Origin: Brevibacillus thermoruber 423
GTDB lineage: Bacteria; Bacillota; Bacilli; Brevibacillales; Brevibacillaceae
DNA: 64,000 nucleotides
Assembly: GCF_000454065.1 (NCBI RefSeq)
Contig: NZ_KE695653.1
Coordinates: 1-64,000 of the forward strand
Reading direction: 5' to 3'
Each line of letters begins with the position of its first letter. Position 1 is the stretch's first letter. Both the position numbers and the translations under genes were made by a program. Shown here piece by piece: positions 1 through 8,885 of the stretch. The notes under the pieces were generated by a model. That model was not told the DNA's origin. It was given only the letters and a program-made list of their open reading frames with translations, and ran no database searches.

Positions 1-260
1 CTAGCTAATGCGCCGCAGGCCCATCCGCAAGTGGTAGCTTGCGCCACCTTTCCGCACCCTCTCATGCGAGAGGATGCCCTATCCGGTATTAGCGTAAGTT
101 TCCCTACGTTATCCCGGTCTTGCGGGCAGGTTGCCTACGTGTTACTCACCCGTCCGCCGCTAACCTGTCTGAAGCAAGCTCCAAACAGGTCCGCTCGACT
201 TGCATGTATTAGGCACGCCGCCAGCGTTCGTCCTGAGCCAGGATCAAACTCTCCAATAAA
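1..260 (-). rRNA. rrs: 16S ribosomal RNA, 5' part (truncated by window edge)
   Basis: Read on the minus strand, the stretch begins with the universal 16S 5' sequence containing AGAGTTTGATCCTGGCTCAG, then the variable V1/V2 region, and runs off the left edge at the conserved GCGCATTAGCTAG segment. Only about the first 260 nt of some 1.5 kb are present. The wording around AGGCAACCTGCC and the V2 hairpin resembles Brevibacillus 16S rather than Bacillus, which is the main taxonomic clue here. Any protein reading frames in this stretch are spurious. Confidence 0.97.
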
Positions 261-299
261 GTTGAGTTGAATCATTAGCTTCAAGAAAAAGAATTGCTA

Positions 300-341
300 G
301 GCTCGTTCAACGCTTTCGCTGTTCAGTTTTCAAGGAGCATT
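300..341 (-). promoter_or_regulatory. rrn leader: boxA-like antitermination/processing segment
   Basis: Minus-strand leader just upstream of 16S containing GCTCCTTGAAAACTGAAC followed by a GCGAAAGCG segment. This CTTGAAAACTGAAC motif is the usual pre-16S leader sequence of Bacillales rrn operons, in the position of the boxA antitermination signal. Assignment is by motif recognition. Confidence 0.6.
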
Positions 342-359
342 TCGTGTCGAACATTTGCT

Positions 360-389
360 ACTATATCACATTCGACTTTCGAGAGTCAA
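360..389 (-). promoter_or_regulatory. rrn promoter, proximal (P3)
   Basis: On the minus strand, -35 TTGACT (384-389) and -10 TATAGT (360-365) are separated by 18 bp. This is the best-scoring of three tandem promoter-like elements and lies about 100 bp upstream of the 16S 5' end. Confidence 0.7.
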
Positions 390-457
390 GATCTTTTTTC
401 TATCAATCTTCGAGATCGTTTCTCTCATTTCGTCATCGCTCATCGGCGACAAGGAAT

Positions 458-486
458 AATCTATCACATTACAAAAACAAAATCAA
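458..486 (-). promoter_or_regulatory. rrn promoter, middle (P2)
   Basis: Minus-strand -35 TTGATT (481-486) and -10 TAGATT (458-463) with an exact 17-bp spacer, about 200 bp upstream of 16S. Tandem promoters are typical of rrn operons in Bacillales. Confidence 0.5.
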
Positions 487-515
487 GGGTAATTTTAAAA
501 GTTTTTTTGTGTCAA
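486..515 (-). promoter_or_regulatory. rrn promoter, distal (P1)
   Basis: Minus-strand perfect -35 TTGACA (510-515) with a weak -10 TACCCT (486-491) at 18 bp. The -35 is strong but the -10 keeps only the key T, A and final T, so this is the least certain of the three. Confidence 0.4.
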
Positions 516-538
516 AAACGGGTGGTGACAAAAGGAAT

Positions 539-563
539 GTCCCCTCCTGTTCGTGGAGGGGAC
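539..563 (-). terminator. Terminator after the TRAP permease gene
   Basis: Perfect 9-bp inverted repeat GTCCCCTCC/GGAGGGGAC around a 7-nt loop, followed on the minus strand by TTCCTTTTG. It lies between the stop of the TRAP permease gene and the rrn promoters and would insulate the two. Confidence 0.75.
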
Positions 564-609
564 ACTGTGCCTCTGCTGCAGCTTCCATACGAAAAAGGAA
601 CGTTCATCC

Positions 610-2577
610 TCAAGCCTGTATGGAAACGGCACCGCGCTTTTTGAGAAATTGATACATCAGTACGGCGACCATCGCCGCCAGTCCAGTGCCCATGTAGACG
701 GCTTCCGGGAAGATCAGCAGAACGCCTGCCCCGATCAAGACCAGGCGCATCGCCCAGTTCAGCCTGGTTAACAGGAACCCTTCGGTGGCGGCAGCCAGCG
801 CCAGGACGGCCAGAATGGTGGTGACGGCAGCAACGGCGATGTCCAGCACGCTGGAGTTGAGGATCATCAGGCCCGGTTTGTAGATGAAGATAAACGGGAC
901 GATAAACCCGGCCAGCGCCAGCTTGCAGGAGATCCAGCCGGTCCGCTGCGGATCGGAACCGGCAATCCCCGCTCCGGCAAATGCGGCCAGCGCAATGGGC
1001 GGCGTCAGATTGGCAATCGCTCCAAAGTAAAAGACAAACAGATGGGACGCCAGCGGGTCGACGCCGAACGTGGACAGCGCCGGCGCCGCCATCGTCGCGG
1101 TGATGATGTAGCACGGGATCGACGGCAGGCCAAGCCCCAGAATGATGGAGGCGATCATCGTGAAAAACAGCGTCATGAACAGGCTGCCCGAGCCCATCAT
1201 CAGGATGATGTTGGCCAGTTTCAGACCCAGGCCGGTGAGGCTGAACACGCCTACGGTAATCCCGACGGACGCGCAGGCGGCCGCCACGCCCAGCGTATCG
1301 CGCACGCCGGTTTCCAGCGCTGCCAGAATGTCGCGGAACCCCATCCGGCTGGACGGGCGCAGCGCGGCGATGATCACGGTAGCCACGATCGTTACCACCG
1401 CCACGAGCGTGGGCGTGTAGCCCATCATCAGCAGCGCCACCAGCAGGATCAGGGGCAGCAGCAGATGCCCGCGCTCGCGAAGGACGTCCTTTACCTTCGG
1501 CAGTTCGTCCCTGCTCAGCCCTTGCAGGTTGTCGCGGTCCGCGCGCAGGTGCACCTGGACGAGCAGGCCGAAGTAATACATCACCGCCGGAATCAGCGCC
1601 GCGATGGCAATCGTGACGTACGGCACCCCCAGCGTCTCGGCCATGATGAAAGCGGCCGCTCCCATGACCGGCGGGAGGATTTGACCGCCCACGGCAGCCG
1701 TTGCTTCCACTGCCGCGGCGAACTCCGGCTTGTAGCCGACGCGCTTCATCATCGGAATCGTAAAGGAACCGGTCGTCACCACGCTGGCGACGGCCGAGCC
1801 GTTGATCGACCCGTGGACCGCGCTGGCAATCACCCCTACTTTGGCCGGACCGCCCTTGCTGCTGCCGGCCAGTGCCAGCGACAGGTCGTTAAACAGGGTG
1901 CCCATGCCGGATTTGGAGAGAAACGCGCCAAAGATGATGAACAGAATGATGAACGACGCGGATACCGCGATGGCGTCGCCAAAAATCCCTTCCGTCGTCA
2001 CGTACATGTAGTTGAAGATATCGCTCAGCGTATACCCCCTGTGGCCAAATTCGCCCGGCAGGTACGGACCGAGATAGGCGTACGCGACAAAAATGGCGGC
2101 CATCGCCGTCAGCTCCCAGCCGGCCACGCGGCGGGACGCTTCCAGCACCAGGAGACAGGTGATCGTGGCAAAGGTCACGTCCAGCGCAGACGGAATCCCT
2201 CCGCGGTTGACGATGTCCAGGTAATAGATAAAAATATAGCCGGCCGTGCCCAACGACACTACGGCCAACACCGCGTCCAGAAGCGACAGATGTTTGCGGG
2301 ACGCCTTTTTTCGGCCCGGGTACAGCAAAAAGATGAGGCATAACACGATGGCCACGTGCAGCGACCGATGCTTCAAGGTCACAAACGGAATCGCGTACGC
2401 GGCGTACAAGTGATACAGGGCGAAAGCGATCGCCACACCGGAGACCAGGAGGCGCAGCCACTTTTTCTCAAACACGCGGTAGCGGGCTTCCATGTCGTAC
2501 TCCTCCAGGACAGCCTGGGCCTTGCTCTCGTTCAAGCGGATTTCCTCCTGGTTGGGCAGGTTTGCCTGCGTGCTCAC
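610..2577 (-). CDS. TAXI-type TRAP transporter, fused small/large permease (DctQM)
   Basis: A 655-aa integral membrane protein. The N-terminal part carries about four hydrophobic segments (DctQ-like) fused to a DctM-like domain with many membrane helices, including the conserved stretch GAFLSKSGMGTLFNDLSLAL and the glycine/proline-rich QILPPVMGAAAF region. Fused permeases of this kind partner TAXI-family binding proteins and import organic acids or amino acids, probably with sodium. The start is a GTG immediately after the TAG stop of the DUF1850 gene, with AAAGGAAG about 10 nt upstream, so translation is probably coupled. It is the last gene of the operon binding protein - DUF1850 - permease. 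Substrate cannot be read from sequence. Confidence 0.92.
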   Translation of the reverse strand: MSTQANLPNQEEIRLNESKAQAVLEEYDMEARYRVFEKKWLRLLVSGVAIAFALYHLYAAYAIPFVTLKHRSLHVAIVLCLIFLLYPGRKKASRKHLSLLDAVLAVVSLGTAGYIFIYYLDIVNRGGIPSALDVTFATITCLLVLEASRRVAGWELTAMAAIFVAYAYLGPYLPGEFGHRGYTLSDIFNYMYVTTEGIFGDAIAVSASFIILFIIFGAFLSKSGMGTLFNDLSLALAGSSKGGPAKVGVIASAVHGSINGSAVASVVTTGSFTIPMMKRVGYKPEFAAAVEATAAVGGQILPPVMGAAAFIMAETLGVPYVTIAIAALIPAVMYYFGLLVQVHLRADRDNLQGLSRDELPKVKDVLRERGHLLLPLILLVALLMMGYTPTLVAVVTIVATVIIAALRPSSRMGFRDILAALETGVRDTLGVAAACASVGITVGVFSLTGLGLKLANIILMMGSGSLFMTLFFTMIASIILGLGLPSIPCYIITATMAAPALSTFGVDPLASHLFVFYFGAIANLTPPIALAAFAGAGIAGSDPQRTGWISCKLALAGFIVPFIFIYKPGLMILNSSVLDIAVAAVTTILAVLALAAATEGFLLTRLNWAMRLVLIGAGVLLIFPEAVYMGTGLAAMVAVLMYQFLKKRGAVSIQA

Positions 2578-3081
2578 CTACACGTCACTTCCTTTCTGCT
2601 TCAACCTGTATAGATACCGGTACCACCACGGGAACCACTTGACTGACAGCTCCAACGACGTACCCATCGGCAATACTTCGGATAATTTCCACTGTTGGCC
2701 TCCCGCGGTCAGCTTGTAATCCTTCCGGGAGATGACATACAGGACGCTGTCCCGCTGTTCGTGCAGTCCGGATACCGTGATCCAGCCGTCGTGGACCGCG
2801 ACAACCGCGTCGGCAAACGCGGTCGGAACGCCCGCTCCAAACGATTGAAACGAGGTCTCGGCCAGCTCCATGCCGCGCAGCCAATGGACCCGGTACGTTT
2901 CCCGCCACGGGGTCAGCTCCACCGAATGAACCCATTCCATCTCAAAGCGGTCGTCCATCCCGAGCGGCACCGCTCCGATGATCTCCTGCCGCTGAAAGTC
3001 CTTCAGCAGCAAAAAGGGGTGGGGCCCTGTCAGGACGAGCCCCACAACGAGGAGGAACACGCACATCGCCCGTCTCTTCAT
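2578..3081 (-). CDS. DUF1850 domain protein of the TRAP operon
   Basis: A 167-aa protein with an N-terminal hydrophobic segment (signal or membrane anchor) and the motifs MEWVHSVELTPWRETYRV and FQSFGAGVPTA, which fit the DUF1850 family. That family is commonly found between TAXI binding proteins and fused TRAP permeases; its biochemical role is unknown. The gene abuts the permease gene with no intergenic base. Likely an extracytoplasmic accessory of the transporter, inferred from context alone. Confidence 0.8.
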   Translation of the reverse strand: MKRRAMCVFLLVVGLVLTGPHPFLLLKDFQRQEIIGAVPLGMDDRFEMEWVHSVELTPWRETYRVHWLRGMELAETSFQSFGAGVPTAFADAVVAVHDGWITVSGLHEQRDSVLYVISRKDYKLTAGGQQWKLSEVLPMGTSLELSVKWFPWWYRYLYRLKQKGSDV

Positions 3082-3132
3082 GCCGTCATCCCTCCCGCAT
3101 CCCTGGCGAATCGGTTTTCAAAATGATCCGGA

Positions 3133-4131
3133 TTAGTTGAGAGCGCCGATTTCCTTGTAGTATTTTTCGGCCCCCGGATGGAGCGGCACCACCAGATTAT
3201 TGCCCGCTTCCTTCGGGTCGATCTCCTTCGCGGCGCTGTGGGCGCCCTTCAGCGTGTCGAGGTTTTCAAAGAAGGCCTTGGTCAGCTTGTACACCTGATC
3301 GTCAGACAAGTCGCCGCGAACCAGCATCAAGTTGCGAATCGCGGCGGTCGGCACCGGCTGGTCGTTTTTGTACAAGCCCGCCGGAATTTCCGCCGACACG
3401 AAGAACGGGAACTGCTGCGCCATTTTCTCCACGTCTTCCTTTTTGATCGGCACGATCTCCACGTCCTTGGTGGTCATCAGGTCGATCACCGTGGAGTTCG
3501 GCAGACCGGATGTGACGAAGGCGGCGTCGATCGTGTTGTTCTTCAACTGCTCGACCGCCTCGGCATAAGAGAGGTAGTCCGCCTTGATGTCGTTGTAGGT
3601 GAGGCCGTGCCCGGCCAGCACCATCCGCGCGTTTACCTCCACCCCGGAGTTGGGAGCGCCCACGCCGACGCGCTTGCCTTTCAGGTCAGCCACGGATTTG
3701 ATGTTGCGGTCTTTCAGCGTGACGATCTGCACGTAGTTGAGATACAGGCCGGCCATGGCCTTCAGGTCCTTGACGGCGCCGGTATCCTTGAAGTTTTCCT
3801 GGCCGTTGTAGGCAAACGAGGCCACGTCCGACATGACGAACGCCATGTCCGCCTTTTTGGTCTTCAGCAGGTTGATGTTTTCCACGGACGCGCCGGTGGA
3901 TTGGACGGATGCGTTGTAGCCCAGCTTGTCCTTGTAGATCTTGGCCATCGCGCCGCCGATCGTGTAGTACGGACCGGAGCTTCCCCCGGTGGCGATGGTC
4001 AAAAACTTCTGCTCGGCAGCGCCGCCGGATGCACTGCCCCCTCCCGGCGCAGGCGAAGATTGGCTGCTGCAGGCCGCCACGGAGAGCACCAGCAGCGTGG
4101 AAGACAAGATGGTCAGCATTTTCTTCAACAC
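3133..4131 (-). CDS. TAXI family TRAP transporter solute-binding lipoprotein
   Basis: A 332-aa exported protein. It has a lipoprotein signal peptide ending in LSVAAC (lipobox), a Ser/Gly-rich linker, then the mature domain beginning LTIATGGSSGPYYTIGGAMAK, the hallmark of TAXI (TRAP-associated extracytoplasmic immunogenic) binding proteins. It should capture the substrate outside the membrane and deliver it to the fused permease. Start is GTG with GGGGGAAT about 8 nt upstream. First gene of the operon; a sigma-54 promoter lies 49-64 bp upstream of its start, so expression is probably controlled by the adjacent NtrC-type regulator. Confidence 0.93.
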   Translation of the reverse strand: MLKKMLTILSSTLLVLSVAACSSQSSPAPGGGSASGGAAEQKFLTIATGGSSGPYYTIGGAMAKIYKDKLGYNASVQSTGASVENINLLKTKKADMAFVMSDVASFAYNGQENFKDTGAVKDLKAMAGLYLNYVQIVTLKDRNIKSVADLKGKRVGVGAPNSGVEVNARMVLAGHGLTYNDIKADYLSYAEAVEQLKNNTIDAAFVTSGLPNSTVIDLMTTKDVEIVPIKKEDVEKMAQQFPFFVSAEIPAGLYKNDQPVPTAAIRNLMLVRGDLSDDQVYKLTKAFFENLDTLKGAHSAAKEIDPKEAGNNLVVPLHPGAEKYYKEIGALN

Positions 4132-4179
4132 GACAATTCCCCCTTTTCTGGTTTGAAACCGTTTACACCCCTACTTGCA

Positions 4180-4195
4180 AGCAAATGCCGTGCCA
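4180..4195 (-). promoter_or_regulatory. Sigma-54 (-24/-12) promoter of the TRAP operon
   Basis: The minus strand reads TGGCACG, 4 nt, TTGCT, an essentially perfect match to the RpoN consensus TGGCACG-N4-TTGCW, with the -24 GG and -12 GC dinucleotides correctly spaced. Transcription would start around 4168, giving a leader of about 37 nt before the GTG of the binding-protein gene. The enhancer-binding regulator and kinase genes lie directly upstream, which makes the control logic clear. Confidence 0.88.
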
Positions 4196-4255
4196 ACTGA
4201 CACACATGCCGAAACACGACGAATTTTGCCGTTTTTCCTGCCGCCGCCCACGAAA

Positions 4256-4298
4256 AACCGGCAAAAAAATCCCGCCCGCACGGAATTTTTTGCCGGTT
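4256..4298. terminator. Inverted repeat between regulator gene and sigma-54 promoter
   Basis: AACCGGCAAAAAA and TTTTTTGCCGGTT flank a 13-nt GC-rich loop, so the stem ends in A/T tracts on both sides. It fits a terminator just after the regulator gene stop. It also sits about 60-100 bp upstream of the -24 element, where an enhancer for the activator would be expected, and the half-site AATTTTGCCG occurs again near 4221. A dual role is possible. Confidence 0.6.
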
Positions 4299-4308
4299 CG
4301 ACAATGGA

Positions 4309-5685
4309 TTACGAGAATGACTCCGATTCCAGGTATTGTTTCAATTTTTGCCGCAGCCCCCGCTCGCTGATGCCCAACTGGTCCGCCGTCTTTTTCCGGT
4401 GGCCGCCGTTTCGCTCCAGGGTGTAGAGAATGATCCGCCGCTCCGCCTCCTCCAGGGACATGCCGGCCGGGATAAAGACGCCCTCCTGTCCGGCAGGGGC
4501 CGTCCGGCTGCCTGATGGCCGCTCGCTGACGGAAAACGGCAGGTCCTCTGTCGTGATGATCTCTCCCTGAGAAAGGGCGACCGCGTACTCGACGATGTTG
4601 GCCAGCTCCCGCACGTTGCCCGGATAGGAGTAGGCGTACAACCGTTTGAGCGCCTCCGGGCTGCACACTTTCTTTCCCTTGCCCAGATTGACGGCGTACA
4701 GGTCGAGGAAGTGTTCGATCAAAAGCGGGATGTCCTCGCGCCGCTCCCGCAGCGCCGGAGTGCGGATCGGGATGACGTTGAGGCGGTAAAACAGGTCTTC
4801 GCGAAACGCTCCCCGCGCCACTTCCTCCTCCAGATTCCGGTTGGTGGCGGCGATGATGCGGATATCCACCTCTTTTGCCTCGTAACCGCCGAGCGGCGTC
4901 ACCGTCCGCTCCTGAATGACGCGCAGCAGCTTGGCCTGCAGGGCCAGCGGCATTTCCCCGATCTCGTCGAGAAACACCGTGCCGCCGTGCGAGCGCTCAA
5001 ACAGTCCGATTTTACGCTGAAACGCCCCGGTAAAGGCCCCCTTTTCGTAGCCGAACAGCTCGCTTTCCAGGAGCTGCTCCGGGATGGCGGCGCAGTTGAC
5101 CACCGAAAACGGCGCGTGTCTGCGATTTCCCTGAAAGTGGACGGCCCGGGCTACCAGTTCCTTGCCCGTTCCGCTTTCGCCGGTGATCAGGATGCTGGAG
5201 GTGATGTCCTTCACTTTCTCGATCAACTGGTAGAGCTTTTGCATCGGCTGGCTTTTGCCGATGAGCCCGGCGTACGACTGCTGCTGCTTGACCGCTTCGC
5301 TCAGCACCTTTACCTGCCGGTGCAGATGCTGAAATTCCAGCGCCTTGTTTAAAAGCAGCCTGACCTCGTCCAGGTGCAGCGGCTTGGTCAGGTAGTGGTA
5401 GGCGCCGGCCTTCATGGCGGCGACGGAGGATTCGATCGTGCCGTACGCCGTCATCATGATCACGGTCACATCCGGCTTGACGCCTTTCAGCTTGGCGAGC
5501 AAATCCAGGCCGCACGTGTGTCCCAGGTTCAAGTCCAGCAGGACGCAGTCGATCGCTTCCTGCTGGACGACGGCCAGCGCGCTCGGCTCGTCCCCGGCCG
5601 TCCAGACCGTGTAATCGTCTTCCAGCGCAAACGACAGCGAGGCGCAGATGGCCGGTTCATCATCCACGATGAGCAAGTTGGGCAT
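4309..5685 (-). CDS. Sigma-54-dependent response regulator (NtrC/DctD type)
   Basis: A 458-aa regulator with three domains. Receiver, residues 1-120, with acidic D8/D9, phosphoacceptor D51 in LLDLNLG and the TKP lysine. AAA+ central domain, about 140-380, with Walker A GESGTGKE and the sigma-54 contact loop GAFTGA. Fis-type helix-turn-helix at the C-terminus ([18 protein letters not shown]). It should activate the sigma-54 promoter at 4180-4195 and so the TRAP operon. The start chosen has AAAGGAGG 7 nt upstream and overlaps the end of the kinase gene by 26 bp, implying coupled translation. Confidence 0.95.
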   Translation of the reverse strand: MPNLLIVDDEPAICASLSFALEDDYTVWTAGDEPSALAVVQQEAIDCVLLDLNLGHTCGLDLLAKLKGVKPDVTVIMMTAYGTIESSVAAMKAGAYHYLTKPLHLDEVRLLLNKALEFQHLHRQVKVLSEAVKQQQSYAGLIGKSQPMQKLYQLIEKVKDITSSILITGESGTGKELVARAVHFQGNRRHAPFSVVNCAAIPEQLLESELFGYEKGAFTGAFQRKIGLFERSHGGTVFLDEIGEMPLALQAKLLRVIQERTVTPLGGYEAKEVDIRIIAATNRNLEEEVARGAFREDLFYRLNVIPIRTPALRERREDIPLLIEHFLDLYAVNLGKGKKVCSPEALKRLYAYSYPGNVRELANIVEYAVALSQGEIITTEDLPFSVSERPSGSRTAPAGQEGVFIPAGMSLEEAERRIILYTLERNGGHRKKTADQLGISERGLRQKLKQYLESESFS

Positions 5686-7600
5686 GGCTCTCCTCCTTTT
5701 CCTGTCGTTCAAACCATAGCGTAAACGTGGTTCCCTTCCCCTTCGCGCTGTTTGCCTCGATGCGGCCGCCGTGCTCCCGCATGATCCTGTCGCTCAGGTA
5801 GAGCCCCAGGCCGATTCCCTGGGCTTTGGTCGTATAAAACGGCTGGAACAGGTGGGGCAGCTCCTCCGGGTCCATTCCTTCCCCGGTGTCGCCCACCGCC
5901 AGTTCCACGCCGCCCGCCCCGCCGCCAGCACGGATGGTCAGGCGCTTGCGGGGGCTGGCCGCCATCGCTTCCAGCGCATTCATCACCAGGTTGATCAGCA
6001 CCTGCTTCACCCGGGCGCGGTCGGCTCGAATCACCAGCTCGCCGGGCACCTCCACGACCACCTCCACCTGCTCGCGCTCCATCCGTCTGGCAAACAGGCC
6101 CAGCACGGAGCCGACCAGCTCCCGCAGCTCGACGTTCTGCATCTGCAGCGGCTTGGCACGGGAGTAGTCCAGCAGGTCCTCCAAAATGCGGTTCATCCGC
6201 TCCATCTCTTCCGGCACGTACCGCAGCAGCTCCGCCCGGAAGCGCTCGTCGTCCAGCTTTTTCGGAAGCAGCTCGACGAACGTCTTGATCGCGGTCAGCG
6301 GATTGCGCAGCTCGTGGGCGATGCCTGCCACCAACTGGCCGAGCGCCCGCATCTTTTCCTGGGCGACCAGCCGGGCCTGCAGCCGCTTCTGCTCCGTCCG
6401 GTCCTGCAGGCTGACGATCCATCCCACGTGCTCGTGGGACGCGTTGGCAAACGGCGCCATGTAGTAGTGAAAGACGCGGATGGAGCCGGGCTCCCACTGA
6501 AACTCCCCTTCGTACTGACGAGGGGCCAACTGCTCCAGCGGCGTCTCCAGCGGCAATTGCGGCAAGAGGGAGGAGATGTGGCGGCCCAACACGTCGTCGG
6601 ACAAGGACAGCAGCCGGCGGGCCACCTGATTGACCAGCGTCACGTGGCCGCTCACGTCCAGCGAGAGGATGGCGCTCTCCGTGTTGTCCAGCACCTTGCG
6701 CTGAAACGCCAGCAGGTCGGCCAACGCCGCCGTCTGCCGTCGCACTTCCTCCTGCAGCCGTTTGTTCCAGGTAAAAATGGTCACCAGCGTCACAACCACG
6801 ATCGCCATCGCGATCACCAGGGCGATGACCAGTTTTCGCCACCAGTCGGTGACATGCGGCGAATACGGTTCAAAGTACTGGCTGTACAGCCGCGTATAGG
6901 TGCCGTCCCGGTACAGTTGGTTCAGTCCTTTGTTCAGCTTGTCCAGCAGCTCGTAGTTGCCCTCCCGAACGGCAAAGGCGTAGTCGGTCGGGTTGATCAG
7001 GCCGGAACGCATCACAAAGTCGTCGCGCCTGCCCGCCTTGTCGAGGAAGTAGGCGGCGGTCCAGCGGTTGCCGATAAACGCGTCTGCTCTCCCCCGCATC
7101 AGATTGTCCAGGGCGTCCCGCTGGTTGAAGGAGACGAGCAGTTTCACCCTGCGGATGTCCTGCACCAGATCCATGCCGGTATTCCCCCGCTGCACCGCCA
7201 CCACCTTTTCCTTCAAGTGGTTCAGGGTGTAGATGTCGCTGTCGGCTTTCGGAACCAGCAGCACCTCCGACATGGTGAAAAACGATTCGCTGAAGTCGAC
7301 GACCCGATCGTACCGGCTGGTGTATTTCATCCCCAGCAGGACATCCGCTTTGCCGTGCAGCAGGTAGGAGACGGCATCCTCCCACTCCAGCGGCACGAAC
7401 TCCAGCTCGAAGCCGTTTTGCTCGGCGATGGCCCGGATCAAGTCGACGTTAAACCCGGAGACGTCGCCGTGTTCGTCCGTGTAGGAAAACGGGGGCAGCT
7501 CCTTGTCAAAGACGACCCGCAGCACGTCGCCGGCTGACGCATTCGCGGGATACAGCCAGACCAAAGCCAGCAGGGCGATGGCCCACCATCGTCGGTTCAC
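5660..7600 (-). CDS. Sensor histidine kinase with solute-binding-protein sensor domain
   Basis: A 646-aa membrane kinase. A signal peptide is followed by a bacterial extracellular solute-binding family 3 domain (about 25-250: LRVVFDKELPPFSYTDEHG, GFNVDLIRAIAE), then a transmembrane helix near 260-282, a short coiled region, a PAS domain (about 300-410), a HisKA domain with GIAHELRNPLTAIK, and a HATPase with N, G1 and G2 boxes (NLVMNALEAM, DTGEGM, GIGLGL). It probably senses a small organic ligand outside the cell directly and phosphorylates the NtrC-type regulator encoded next. Start is GTG with AAAGGAGG upstream. Pairing with the TRAP genes suggests substrate-induced uptake. Confidence 0.93.
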   Translation of the reverse strand: MNRRWWAIALLALVWLYPANASAGDVLRVVFDKELPPFSYTDEHGDVSGFNVDLIRAIAEQNGFELEFVPLEWEDAVSYLLHGKADVLLGMKYTSRYDRVVDFSESFFTMSEVLLVPKADSDIYTLNHLKEKVVAVQRGNTGMDLVQDIRRVKLLVSFNQRDALDNLMRGRADAFIGNRWTAAYFLDKAGRRDDFVMRSGLINPTDYAFAVREGNYELLDKLNKGLNQLYRDGTYTRLYSQYFEPYSPHVTDWWRKLVIALVIAMAIVVVTLVTIFTWNKRLQEEVRRQTAALADLLAFQRKVLDNTESAILSLDVSGHVTLVNQVARRLLSLSDDVLGRHISSLLPQLPLETPLEQLAPRQYEGEFQWEPGSIRVFHYYMAPFANASHEHVGWIVSLQDRTEQKRLQARLVAQEKMRALGQLVAGIAHELRNPLTAIKTFVELLPKKLDDERFRAELLRYVPEEMERMNRILEDLLDYSRAKPLQMQNVELRELVGSVLGLFARRMEREQVEVVVEVPGELVIRADRARVKQVLINLVMNALEAMAASPRKRLTIRAGGGAGGVELAVGDTGEGMDPEELPHLFQPFYTTKAQGIGLGLYLSDRIMREHGGRIEANSAKGKGTTFTLWFERQEKEESHAQLAHRG

Positions 7601-7630
7601 AGCGCTGTCCTCCTTTCGTCGCTTCGTCTT

Positions 7631-8083
7631 TCACACGGCCGCCAACCGGAAGAGGCCCCTGCCTGGCAGAGGCCCCCATCGTACCGGCGTTTTCTCCTGT
7701 AGGTGTCCCATCGTGCAGGTGTGTGAGCGGTCAGTTGTTGTGTAACATCTCAGCCGCCATGTCCGCCGCCTGTCTGATCCATCGCTTCTGTCGTCGGTTT
7801 GCTTGGGATCAGGCCGGACGTCGCGGTAATCGCATGTGCCGATATGCACGCCGTCCAGGGTGTAGACAGAAAATACGCACCCGCGCAAATTGTCAGACGG
7901 ACGCGTGCTGCGCACGGCCTCCGCGTACATCGCCCGCAGCGATTCCAGCGGCAGGTTGCTGTATTCGGCCGCCTCCGAACCGGTCGCCCACCTGGCCACT
8001 TCCTCGTCGTTTCGCCATTCAAACAGCCGCACCAGGTCCGCTTCCGTGACCGGGCGCAGCTCCACTCGCTCTCCTTTGATCAA
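7631..8083 (-). pseudogene. Truncated GNAT acetyltransferase
   Basis: The N-terminal 65-70 residues match GNAT acetyltransferases (KGERVELRPVTEADLVRLFE, then VFSVYTLDGVHIGTCDYRDV). After this the reading frame becomes Arg/Thr-rich sequence without the acetyl-CoA-binding R/Q-x-x-G-x-G/A loop or the following strands, and ends about 150 aa in. A complete family member needs about 170-190 aa, so the catalytic half has been lost. The likely original start is a TTG preceded by AAAGGCGGGG. It lies between the kinase gene and the his operon terminator. Confidence 0.65.
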
Positions 8084-8196
8084 TCGGATCCCCGCCTTTC
8101 GAAATGATGTATGCGAAAGCGCTTGCAAAATCATTCAAGATATGCTGCATAAACACCACTCCTTTCCCTTCGGCGGATGTTTCCATTCTAGCAAAA

Positions 8197-8222
8197 AACC
8201 ACTCCCCGGCAAAGGGAGTGGT
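8197..8222 (-). terminator. Terminator of the his operon
   Basis: Minus strand: CCACTCCC, 7-nt loop, GGGAGTGG, then a run of six T. A textbook intrinsic terminator about 10 bp after the hisIE stop codon. Confidence 0.9.
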
Positions 8223-8231
8223 CGTGTGGCG

Positions 8232-8885
8232 TCAACGTCTCCGCCGCAGTTCGGCCAGCACGTCGTCGAGCGGCAGCTTTTGCTCCCGCAGGAGAACCAG
8301 CAGGTGGTAGATCAGGTCGGCCGCCTCGTATCGCAGTTCGTCGTGGCTGCGGTTCTTGGCGGCGATGATTACCTCCGCCGCTTCCTCTCCTACTTTTTTC
8401 AAAATCTTGTCGACGCCCTTTTCAAACAGATACGTGGTGTACGCCCCTTCCGGCCGTTCCGCCTCGCGGGAGGCGATCAGCCGCTCCAGCTCGTTCAGGA
8501 TCGCAAACCGGTCAGGGACGGGCGCCTGCTCCGCTCCCTCCGCCGCTTCCCCTCCGTACGCGATCGCCCCGCCAAAGCAGGTGTACGAACCGGTGTGGCA
8601 GGCGGGGCCGTGGGGCACGACCTGCACGACCAGGGCGTCTCCGTCACAGTCGTACCGCATGGACACAATCCGCTGGGTGTGGCCGGACGTGGCTCCTTTG
8701 TGCCACAGTTCCTGCCGCGAACGACTCCAGAACCACGTCTCTCCTGTCTCCAGCGACTTCGCCAGCGACTCTTTGTTCATGTAGGCGAGCGTCAGCACCT
8801 CTTTGCTTACCGCGTCCTGCACGATGGCAGGAATCAGCCCGTTTTCGTCAAAGCGCAATTGCTCCCAGGGAATGGTTTGGGTCAT
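8232..8885 (-). CDS. hisI: Bifunctional phosphoribosyl-AMP cyclohydrolase / phosphoribosyl-ATP pyrophosphatase
   Basis: A 217-aa fused HisIE enzyme catalysing steps 2 and 3 of histidine synthesis. The N-terminal cyclohydrolase domain (1-115) has [21 protein letters not shown] and the metal-binding CHTGSYTCF; the C-terminal MazG-like pyrophosphatase domain (about 125-217) has [13 protein letters not shown] and [13 protein letters not shown]. The ATG overlaps the hisF stop by 4 bp (ATGA). Last gene of the operon, closed by the terminator at 8197-8222. Confidence 0.97.
   Translation of the reverse strand: MTQTIPWEQLRFDENGLIPAIVQDAVSKEVLTLAYMNKESLAKSLETGETWFWSRSRQELWHKGATSGHTQRIVSMRYDCDGDALVVQVVPHGPACHTGSYTCFGGAIAYGGEAAEGAEQAPVPDRFAILNELERLIASREAERPEGAYTTYLFEKGVDKILKKVGEEAAEVIIAAKNRSHDELRYEAADLIYHLLVLLREQKLPLDDVLAELRRRR

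Noticed and set aside
1-300. Small open frames within the first 300 bp on both strands
   Set aside because: They lie in 16S rRNA; the nucleotide sequence is conserved rRNA, not coding.
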